Source of the DNA: Actinomycetota bacterium
GTDB lineage: Bacteria > Actinomycetota > Actinomycetes > Streptosporangiales > Streptosporangiaceae
Assembly (NCBI GenBank): GCA_003242605.1
Contig: QGUZ01000341.1
Span: forward strand, 1 to 5,160
Reading direction: 5' to 3'
Length of the DNA: 5,160 nt
The notes beneath the pieces were generated by a model. It searched no databases and had not been told where the DNA came from. It was given only the letters and a program-made list of their open reading frames with translations. Numbering within the stretch: position 1 is the first letter of the stretch; every line of letters starts with the position of its first letter. Both the position numbers and the translations under genes were made by a program. Positions 1-5,160 of the stretch are shown here, one piece after another.

Positions 1-11
1 ATTATAAGGAC

Positions 12-36
12 GTTTAAATAAACTCATCATTATGAG
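12..36. promoter_or_regulatory. Two adjoining inverted repeats, candidate operator
   Basis: Two short perfect inverted repeats share one base. GTTTA-aa-TAAAC occupies 12-23, and CTCAT-catt-ATGAG occupies 23-36, the latter spanning the start codon at 32-34. They overlap the candidate -10 box, so a protein bound here would block transcription. Autoregulation by the downstream regulator is the simplest inference. The arms are only 5 bp each and the patch is AT-rich, so a chance match is possible. I do not recognise either as a known operator consensus. Confidence 0.35.
19..24 (+). promoter_or_regulatory. Candidate -10 box of a leaderless promoter
   Basis: TAAACT fits the actinobacterial -10 pattern TAnnnT and ends 7 bases before the A of the ATG at 32. 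Transcription could therefore start at or next to the start codon. This matches the lack of a Shine-Dalgarno at usable spacing: the nearest, AAGGA at 6-10, is about 21 bases upstream. A -35 element at about 17 bp spacing would fall at or just before the window edge and cannot be checked. Other AT-rich -10-like words (TATAAG at 4-9) are present, so the exact hexamer is uncertain. Confidence 0.45.
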
Positions 37-802
37 CGAAACCAGGCTCACGGATCCGAGGCCCGTGCCGGGCGGTACCCGCGGCCGGGTGCTCGACGTG
101 CTGCGTGCCACGGACGGCCCGCTCGGCGTGCAGGACGTCGCGGCGGCGCTGGGGCTGCACCCGAACACCGCCCGCTACCACCTCGACGCCCTCGTCGGCC
201 TCGGCCTCGCCACCCGCGAGCCTGGGGAGCGCGGCCAGGCGGGCCGCCCGCGCATGATCTACCGGGCCGCCGGGGCGGCCACCGGGCGGCGCAGCTACCG
301 GCTGCTCGCCGAGATGCTCACCGGCCTCGTCGCCACCCGCCTGCCGGACGCCGAGCAGGCCGCGCTCGAGGCCGGGCGCACCTGGGGCCGGTACCTGGGC
401 GACGCGCCCGCGCCCTGGCAGGAGGCCGACGCCGCGGAGGCGGTGCGGCGGCTGGTCGCGGTGCTCGACGACGCGGGCTTCGAGCCGGAGGTGGTGCCGC
501 CGCCGAACGGCACGGCGAACGGCGCGCCGCGGGCCGCCGCGGCCGCGGACACCGCCGGGTACGGCACGGCCCCGCAGGCGGGCGGCGGGACGGTGATCCG
601 GCTGCGGCACTGCCCGTTCCGCGAGGTCGCCGAGCGGCACCGGGACGTGGTGTGCGCGCTGCACCTCGGCATGATGCAGGGCGTGCTGGCGGAGGCCCGC
701 GCCCCGGTGACGGCCGAGCGGCTGGTGCCGTTCGCCGAGCCCTCGGTCTGCGTCACCCACCTGGCCGCGGCGGACGGCCCCGCCCCGGGCGCGGCCGGGT
801 GA
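32..802 (+). CDS. SufR-like winged-helix regulator with cysteine-bearing C-terminal domain
   Basis: Probable DNA-binding sensor of 256 residues. Residues about 16-77 form a winged helix: the helix-turn-helix is around 33-54 (VQDVAAALGL, then HPNTARYHLDAL) and a GRPRMIY wing-end motif lies at 71-77. A helical linker follows (SYRLLAEML). The C-terminal domain has three cysteines, C194, C208 and C240 (C-x13-C-x31-C), within HCPF, VVCALHLGMMQG and SVCVTHL motifs. In the SufR-type family such cysteines hold a [2Fe-2S] cluster that responds to redox state or NO; that role here is inferred. An Ala/Gly/Pro-rich insert at about 162-190 precedes the cysteine domain and is absent from the paralogue at the right end of the window. 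ATG 32 is the first in-frame start. It has no Shine-Dalgarno at normal spacing but sits correctly behind a -10 box for leaderless translation; GTG at 65 is the alternative. The gene converges on the nirK fusion, with 5 bp between stop codons. Confidence 0.88.
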   Translation: MSETRLTDPRPVPGGTRGRVLDVLRATDGPLGVQDVAAALGLHPNTARYHLDALVGLGLATREPGERGQAGRPRMIYRAAGAATGRRSYRLLAEMLTGLVATRLPDAEQAALEAGRTWGRYLGDAPAPWQEADAAEAVRRLVAVLDDAGFEPEVVPPPNGTANGAPRAAAAADTAGYGTAPQAGGGTVIRLRHCPFREVAERHRDVVCALHLGMMQGVLAEARAPVTAERLVPFAEPSVCVTHLAAADGPAPGAAG

Positions 803-807
803 ACCGG

Positions 808-3375
808 CTACCGGCCGGACACCTGGAAGAAGCCGTGCGCGCCGGACTCGGCGTGCCGCATGTCGTGGTCGACGAACGGGTAGCGGCCGGGCTCGGGGAA
901 GACGGTCTCGACGAAGCCGCCCTGGGCCGGGGCGAGGTCGAGGGCCTGGGCGCCGCCGGGGTCGTCCGGGCGCAGCAGGTAGGCGCCCTCCTTATACACG
1001 GTGTCGAACCGCGTGCCGACGATGTGGAACGCGGTGCCGGAGGCCGGGCCCGCGGCGACCACCCAGACGCGGACCCGCTCGCCCGCGCGGGCGGCGAGCG
1101 GCGCGTGGTCGTACTGGGCGGCGGTGCCGTTGAACATCCACCCGTCGGGGCGGCCGTCGCGCATCTTCGCCACCTGGGCCGGGTCGCCGGGCGTGCCGAG
1201 GTAGAGCTCGCCCTGCACCAGCACGTACTCGCGGTCGACCGGCCGCAGGTCCGGCGGGTCGATGATCACCGCGCCGTACATGCCGTTCGCGATGTGCTGG
1301 AGCATCGGCATCGTCGAGCAGTGGTAGAGCCAGGCGCCCGCGCGGTCCGCCGTGAACCGGTAGGTGAGGCGCTCGCCCGGCTCGATCGTGCGCATCGGCC
1401 GGTCGGGGGCGAGGGACCCGGCGTGGAAGTCGATGCCGTGGCCGATCGTGCCGTCGTTGACGAAGGTCACGGTGAACACGTCGCCGACCTTGCCGCGCAG
1501 CACCGGGCCGGGCACGGTGCCGCCGAAGGTCCACATGCGCTGCCGCACGCCCGGGGCGACCTCGAGCTCCTTCTCCACGACGTGGATCTCCACCTTGTGC
1601 TCGGTGCCGCCGGGCGCGGGGCGCAGCGTCGCGTCGTACGGCGTAAAGCCGGGGCCGGGCGGGGCCGCGAGGTTGAGCGGGCCCTGCTCGGCGGCGTGCG
1701 CGGCATGGCCGGGTGAGGGCCGCCGGGCCGCCTCGGCCGCGGAGCCGGTCACCTCGATGCGGAGGGTCATGCCCGCGGCGCGGTGGCCGGCGACCGTGCA
1801 CCAGCCGTCGATCGGGCCGGTCAGCGGGGGCAGGGTGAGCGTGGCCGACTCGCCGGGGCGCAGCATCGGGGTCTGCTCGCCGGTGGCCAGCCGCAGGTCG
1901 TGGCGCTGGCCGTCGGCGTTCGTCACCCGCAGTACGAGCCGGGTGCCGGCCGGGGCCTCGATCACGCCGGGGACCACGCGCATGCCGACGAGGGTGACGT
2001 CCACGGTCTGGGTGCCGCCCGCCACGGTGCGGGCGTGCGGCTCGGTCACGGTGGTCACCGCGGCGGCGACCGCGACCAGGGTGGCGAGCACGCCGACCGC
2101 GATCCCACCGGTCGCCGGGGCGATCCGCACGCCGCGCGAGCGCAGCACCGCGGCGACCGCGAGCGGCACGAACGCGGCGAGCGCGGCCACCGCCGTGCCG
2201 AGGCCGACCGCCGGGGCCGGGCCGGGCAGCGGGAGCACGGCCGCGGCGAGGCCCAGGTTGATCAGCGTGAGCCGGGTGCGCCAGAACCGCTCGAGCAGGG
2301 CGGCGTTGCGCTTGAGCGCGGCCGGGCCGCCGCCGAGCACGACCGGGAGCAGGAAGGTGAGCGCGCCGATCAGCGTCTGGCCGGCGAACCCGGCGAGCAC
2401 CGGCGGCAGCGCCGCCTCGATCGCCGCGGCCACCCGCTCCGGCGGCCGGGTGGCGACCACGGCGAGGTCGGCGACGATCGCCAGCACGAACCAGGCGGTG
2501 CCCGCGGCGAGCAGGAACGCGGCCGCGCCGTGCGGCGGGCGGCGCCGGGCGGTGCGCAGGAACGGCACGAGCGCGAGCGCCGCGGCGGCCAAGTACAGCA
2601 GCAGGCCCGGCGCGGCGGCCCACCGCGCCCCGGCGAGCAGCCCGCCTGCCGCGAGGGCGAGCCCGGGTACGGCGAGCCGTACCGACAGCCGGGCGATCCG
2701 GCCCACCCCGTCGAGCACCTGGGTGCGCAGCACGGTCGGCCAGAGCGTGAACAGCGTGCCGAGCACCGCGAGCCCGACCCAGCCGAGCAGGTTGACGTGC
2801 GCGTGCGCGGCGATCAGGCGCTCCTCCGCCGGGCCGGTCACCGCCCCGGAGAGCAGGACGCCGCCGAGCGTGCCGCCGGTGGCGAGCGCGGCCCCGGCCC
2901 ACGCGTACCAGGTCACCACGTGCGAGAACCGGCCCGCGAGCGCGCGCCGTGCCCGTACGGCGAGCACCGCCGTGTGCGCGGCCACCACGGCGACCACCAC
3001 GGCCGCCCCGGCCACGCCCACCGCGGCCGGGCCGGTCGACGCGCCGGTGAGCACCGCGACGACCCCGGCGTTGAGCGCGACCAGCCGCCCGGCCCGCCAC
3101 CGGGCGGGCGGCTCGGCGAGCCGGAGCAGCGTGACCGCGAAGTGCTCGCTCCACGTCGTGATCGCGTTGGTGACCGCGCCGAGCAGGAACAGGTGCAGCG
3201 CCGACCAGCGCGGCGCGGGCAGCACGCCCTGCGCGGCGGCGGCGAGCGCGGCGAGCGCCAGCCAGACCAGCACCACCGCGTTCGCGATCGCGTGCCACCG
3301 CGCCCGCCCCTGTCGCGGCGGGGGCGGCTCGGGGCGGCGGCCGGGCGGCCCGATGCGGATCTCCACCGAGGTCAT
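808..3375 (-). CDS. nirK: Membrane-anchored copper nitrite reductase fusion (membrane module + cupredoxin + NirK)
   Basis: An 855-residue protein expected to reduce nitrite to NO outside the cell membrane. Residues about 28-445 form a polytopic membrane module of some 12-13 helices with histidines H61, H78, H191 and H193. Residues about 455-543 are a cupredoxin with a full type-1 copper set: H492, C526, H531, M536. Residues about 590-855 are a two-domain NirK. Its type-1 ligands are H646, C686, H694 and M699; its type-2 ligands are H651, H685 and H837. Catalytic D649 and H784 match Asp98 and His255 of Alcaligenes faecalis NirK. The C686-H694 spacing is x7, one shorter than the x8 of that enzyme. 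Typical NirK is soluble and about 340-380 residues, so some 500 residues are extra. The membrane module may pass electrons from quinol through the cupredoxin, which is inference. ATG 3375 overlaps the upstream stop and follows GGGGGAG at 5-nt spacing. The gene is last in its operon. Confidence 0.9.
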   Translation of the reverse strand: MTSVEIRIGPPGRRPEPPPPRQGRARWHAIANAVVLVWLALAALAAAAQGVLPAPRWSALHLFLLGAVTNAITTWSEHFAVTLLRLAEPPARWRAGRLVALNAGVVAVLTGASTGPAAVGVAGAAVVVAVVAAHTAVLAVRARRALAGRFSHVVTWYAWAGAALATGGTLGGVLLSGAVTGPAEERLIAAHAHVNLLGWVGLAVLGTLFTLWPTVLRTQVLDGVGRIARLSVRLAVPGLALAAGGLLAGARWAAAPGLLLYLAAAALALVPFLRTARRRPPHGAAAFLLAAGTAWFVLAIVADLAVVATRPPERVAAAIEAALPPVLAGFAGQTLIGALTFLLPVVLGGGPAALKRNAALLERFWRTRLTLINLGLAAAVLPLPGPAPAVGLGTAVAALAAFVPLAVAAVLRSRGVRIAPATGGIAVGVLATLVAVAAAVTTVTEPHARTVAGGTQTVDVTLVGMRVVPGVIEAPAGTRLVLRVTNADGQRHDLRLATGEQTPMLRPGESATLTLPPLTGPIDGWCTVAGHRAAGMTLRIEVTGSAAEAARRPSPGHAAHAAEQGPLNLAAPPGPGFTPYDATLRPAPGGTEHKVEIHVVEKELEVAPGVRQRMWTFGGTVPGPVLRGKVGDVFTVTFVNDGTIGHGIDFHAGSLAPDRPMRTIEPGERLTYRFTADRAGAWLYHCSTMPMLQHIANGMYGAVIIDPPDLRPVDREYVLVQGELYLGTPGDPAQVAKMRDGRPDGWMFNGTAAQYDHAPLAARAGERVRVWVVAAGPASGTAFHIVGTRFDTVYKEGAYLLRPDDPGGAQALDLAPAQGGFVETVFPEPGRYPFVDHDMRHAESGAHGFFQVSGR

Positions 3376-4580
3376 GACGGCTCCCCCGTACCGGAACGAC
3401 GGGCGCGGACCGCGGCGGCGGCCGCGCAGCAGGCGAAGGCGACCAGCGCCACCTCGCCGAGCACCCCGCCCGCGGCCCGCGCCGGCTCGAACCCGGCGAG
3501 GTCACCGGCCACCCGGGCCGCCAACGCGAGGTGGAGCAGCGCGAGCGGGCCGTACATCGCCGGGCGGTACGGCAGGCGCACCCGCAGCACCGCGGGGAGG
3601 ATCACCGGCGCGTGCCCGAACACCATCGACATCACGAAGCCGAGGAACACCGCGTGCAGCGCCGCGTCGTACAGCCCGCCGTCGGGCCGCCCGGCGACCG
3701 CCCACAGCAGCCCGCCCACCGCGAGCCAGGCGTACCCGCCGAGCAGGCAGACCGCACTGAACCGGGTAAGCCCGGCCGCGCGCACGGTACGGCGGGCCAC
3801 GTCGTGCACGCCGAGCCAGGCGGCCAGCGCGAGCATGCCCACCCCGGTGATCCGCCACCCCGCGCTCGGCAGCGGGACCGCGGTGAGCACGCCCGCGACC
3901 AGCAGGCCCGCCGTGGCGATCAGCCCGTCGGCCGCACGCCGCCGCAGGAACGCCGCGTGCGCGAGTTCCAGCCGCTCCCCGGCGATCGTGAGGACGAGGA
4001 AGGCCGCGAGCCACGGCACCAGGTCGGCGACCGGGTGCCCGCGGAGCCACAGCAGGCCACCGCCGTACCAGGCGAGGGCCCCGGTCAGCTGCACGCCGAC
4101 CGCGCGGCCGGGCCGCCGCTCCAGCACGACGACGACATAGCAGGCGACGAGCCAGCCCGCCGCCGCGGTGAGCGCGAGCCGCCCCGCCGTGCCGAGACCG
4201 GCGGCGAGCGCGATCGCGCCGAGCCCGCCGAGCGCGGGCGCGACGTACGCCCAGCGGCGGCGCAGCGACACCGCCCGCTCCAGGGCGATCAGGGTGCCGA
4301 GGAAGCCGAGCGCCATCAGCGGCCCGTGCTCGGCCGCGAACGCCTCCCGCGGCGCCGGCGCCACCTCGAGCCGGGCCAGCCCGCCCCACAGCCCGGCGGC
4401 GAGGGCGAGGGCGGCCCCGGCGAGCAGCGGCAGCCGCGCCACGGCGGGCCGCTGCCGCGCCATGGCGGGCCGGGCGGCGGGCGCACCGGCGGCCTGCGCC
4501 GCGGCCGCGCCGGGCGGCGACCCGGCCGAGGCGGCGCGGCCCGCGCCGGGCGGCGGTGCGGGAGGCGACTTCTGACTCAT
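3372..4580 (-). CDS. NnrS-like polytopic membrane protein
   Basis: A 402-residue integral membrane protein with about 12 hydrophobic helices from residue 50 to 390, the size and topology of NnrS-family proteins. NnrS is a haem- and copper-containing membrane protein tied to NO metabolism in denitrifiers. Family-like segments are H85GPLMALGFLGTLIALER near the second helix and H309AVFLGFVMSMVFGH323AP followed by VILPAVL. H208 and H350 are further candidate metal or haem ligands. Residues 2-39 are a low-complexity Ala/Pro/Gly tail, partly from a 13-bp direct repeat (near 4507 and 4543). M40 (codon 4463-4461) is therefore a possible alternative start nearer the first helix. ATG 4580 is preferred because it sits in an ATGA stop/start overlap, although no strong Shine-Dalgarno precedes it. 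The gene lies between a regulator and the nirK fusion and overlaps nirK by 4 bases. The NnrS assignment is at family level; a role in NO handling or NirK maturation is inferred from context. Confidence 0.8.
   Translation of the reverse strand: MSQKSPPAPPPGAGRAASAGSPPGAAAAQAAGAPAARPAMARQRPAVARLPLLAGAALALAAGLWGGLARLEVAPAPREAFAAEHGPLMALGFLGTLIALERAVSLRRRWAYVAPALGGLGAIALAAGLGTAGRLALTAAAGWLVACYVVVVLERRPGRAVGVQLTGALAWYGGGLLWLRGHPVADLVPWLAAFLVLTIAGERLELAHAAFLRRRAADGLIATAGLLVAGVLTAVPLPSAGWRITGVGMLALAAWLGVHDVARRTVRAAGLTRFSAVCLLGGYAWLAVGGLLWAVAGRPDGGLYDAALHAVFLGFVMSMVFGHAPVILPAVLRVRLPYRPAMYGPLALLHLALAARVAGDLAGFEPARAAGGVLGEVALVAFACCAAAAAVRARRSGTGEPS
3381..3387 (-). promoter_or_regulatory. Ribosome binding site of the nirK fusion
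   Basis: On the minus strand GGGGGAG lies 5 nt before the ATG at 3375-3373. This is the clearest Shine-Dalgarno in the window and supports that start. It lies inside the 3' end of the upstream membrane-protein gene, whose TGA (3374-3372) overlaps the ATG. Translation of nirK can therefore be both coupled and independently initiated. Confidence 0.7.
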
Positions 4581-4602
4581 CTCGGCTTCTGGCTCATCTC
4601 GG
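4569..4602 (-). repeat. 17-bp tandem duplication carrying a start codon
   Basis: Two adjacent 17-bp units, 4602-4586 and 4585-4569 on the minus strand, read CCGAGATGAGnCAGAAG and differ at one base (C versus T). Each contains ATGAG. The first unit carries the stop codon of the regulator (4596-4594) overlapping an ATG; the second carries the start of the NnrS-like gene. Because 17 is not a multiple of 3, the two ATGs are in different frames. Confidence 0.85.
4577..4597 (-). CDS. Six-codon reading frame (MSQKPR) between regulator and NnrS-like gene
   Basis: The ATG at 4597-4595 overlaps the regulator stop (ATGA). Its frame encodes MSQKPR and ends at TGA 4579-4577, which in turn overlaps the ATG of the NnrS-like gene (second ATGA). 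It is a product of the 17-bp duplication: its first four residues equal the start (MSQK) of the NnrS-like protein. It may act as a relay for coupled re-initiation or be a scar with no function. Nothing shows that it is translated. Confidence 0.3.
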   Translation of the reverse strand: MSQKPR

Positions 4603-5160
4603 TGCCGGTGGTGCTTCCTCGGTGGGGCGGAGCGTGGCGACGCACACGCCCGGGCGGGCGAACGGGCGCAGCGACGAGGTGGTGAGCGAGGCGCCGAGCT
4701 CGGCGAGCGCCCCCTGCATGAGGCCGAGGTGCACCCCGCAGACGACGTCGGCGTTGCTGCGGGCGAGCTCGCGGAACGGGCAGCGGCGCAGCTCGATCTG
4801 CCTGCCGTCGGGGGTGAGCCGCGGGTCGAAGCCCGCGTCGCGGAGCAGGTCGAGCACGCGGCGCGTGGCCTCGGCCGGGTCGAGCGCGCGGCGGTCGCGC
4901 GCCGCGCCCGCGATGCGCCCGCCGTACGCGCGGCCGGCGGCGATCGCGGCGGACGCGGCGGAGGCCTCGCCCGCGCCCTCGTTCCCGGCGAGGTAGCCGA
5001 CGAGCACCTCGGCGAGCAGCCGGTAGTTGCGGCGGTCGCCGTTGTCGTCCGGTGCCGGCGCGGCCGCGGACCAGCGGGGGGGGCGGCCGGGCCCGGCCGG
5101 GGCCCTCCGCCGCCCCGCCGGGCAGGCCGTCTCCCCGCGCCGGGCCGGGTGCGCACCGAC
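4594..5160 (-). CDS. SufR-like cysteine-bearing regulator, partial (N-terminus beyond window)
   Basis: Paralogue of the regulator at the left end. The visible 188 residues are open to the window edge; the N-terminal helix-turn-helix should lie beyond it. Visible in order are a wing-end motif GRPPRW (about 5090-5070), RRNYRLLAEVLVGYLAG in the linker, then the cysteine domain with RRCPFREL, DVVCGVHLGLMQGAL and GVCVATL. The cysteine codons are at 4782-4780, 4740-4738 and 4644-4642, giving C-x13-C-x31-C, the same spacing as the other regulator. It lacks the long Ala/Gly/Pro insert of that protein. A GTG at 5007 could be mistaken for the start, but it falls mid-domain and the upstream frame encodes recognisable family sequence. 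It is the first visible gene of the operon with the NnrS-like and nirK genes, so autoregulation and control of nitrite reduction by NO or redox state are likely but inferred. An 8-G run (5083-5076) lies in the frame, and a length error there would shift it. Confidence 0.82.
   Translation of the reverse strand, partial: VGAHPARRGETACPAGRRRAPAGPGRPPRWSAAAPAPDDNGDRRNYRLLAEVLVGYLAGNEGAGEASAASAAIAAGRAYGGRIAGAARDRRALDPAEATRRVLDLLRDAGFDPRLTPDGRQIELRRCPFRELARSNADVVCGVHLGLMQGALAELGASLTTSSLRPFARPGVCVATLRPTEEAPPAPR

Noticed and set aside
14..760. Long open frame on the minus strand opposite the left regulator
   Set aside because: It is an Arg/His/Gly-rich shadow of a high-GC gene with no recognisable domain; the + strand frame encodes a clear winged helix and cysteine domain.
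793..818. GGCCGG (793-798) / CCGGCC (811-816) and CCGGC-taccg-GCCGG (804-818) hairpins at the convergent gene junction as a bidirectional terminator
   Set aside because: Stems of 5-6 bp made of GGCC/CCGG words are expected by chance at this GC content, there is no U-tract on either strand, and both overlap coding sequence.
985..1002. TATAAGGAGG on the minus strand inside nirK as an internal ribosome binding site
   Set aside because: It encodes the family-typical VYKEG segment after catalytic H784, and no start codon with a sensible frame follows at the right distance.
992..3505. Second minus-strand frame overlapping nirK, 837 codons
   Set aside because: It is an Arg/Gly/Ala/Pro-dominated +1 shadow of nirK with no membrane or cupredoxin pattern.
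1364..4140. Very long open frames (about 790 codons) on the + strand opposite nirK and the NnrS-like gene
   Set aside because: Their composition is that of shadow frames (Arg/Ala/Thr/Ser-rich, no hydrophobic or motif structure). The minus-strand frames carry complete copper-ligand sets and membrane helices.
4500..4556. 13-bp direct repeat (GCGCCGGGCGGCG near 4507 and 4543) as a mobile or regulatory repeat
   Set aside because: It lies in the low-complexity Ala/Pro/Gly tail of the NnrS-like gene and is explained by biased codons in a GC-rich genome.
4581..5156. Possible N-terminal extension of the NnrS-like protein, since its frame stays open to 5156
   Set aside because: The extension is Arg/Pro-rich shadow sequence overlapping the second regulator, which has clear family motifs in its own frame. 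The ATG at 4580 sits in an ATGA overlap.

Overview
The window is very GC-rich DNA, well over 70% by eye, with G/C at nearly every third codon position. It has tightly packed genes, ATGA stop/start overlaps and a probable leaderless start. This points to a high-GC actinomycete (Actinomycetota). The genus cannot be read from the sequence. A short AT-rich patch at the left end (about 1-31) is the only clear break in composition and is a promoter/operator region.

Layout: on the + strand, 32-802 encodes a winged-helix regulator with a cysteine-bearing C-terminal domain of the SufR-like type. It converges on a minus-strand operon whose last stop codon is only 5 bp away. Read in its own direction, that operon has three genes. 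First is a second regulator of the same family (4594 to beyond 5160, with its N-terminal DNA-binding part off the window). Next is a 402-residue, roughly 12-helix NnrS-like membrane protein (4580 to 3372). Last is an 855-residue copper nitrite reductase fusion (3375 to 808). The nnrS-like/nirK junction is an ATGA overlap. The regulator/nnrS-like junction holds an imperfect 17-bp tandem duplication that creates two ATGA overlaps in series with a six-codon reading frame between them. No non-coding stretch exceeds about 30 bp.

How the parts fit: the large protein joins a polytopic membrane module, an extra type-1 copper cupredoxin and a complete two-domain NirK, with all type-1 and type-2 copper ligands and both catalytic residues recognisable. 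It should reduce nitrite to nitric oxide on the outer face of the membrane. NnrS-like proteins are linked to NO physiology, and the two cysteine-bearing regulators are plausible iron-sulfur sensors of NO or redox state. The set reads as a self-contained nitrite-to-NO module bracketed by paralogous sensors. No NO reductase gene lies in the window. The most interesting points are the three-part NirK fusion, shared H-x3-LG motifs in both membrane proteins, the duplicated start-codon junction and the paired regulators.
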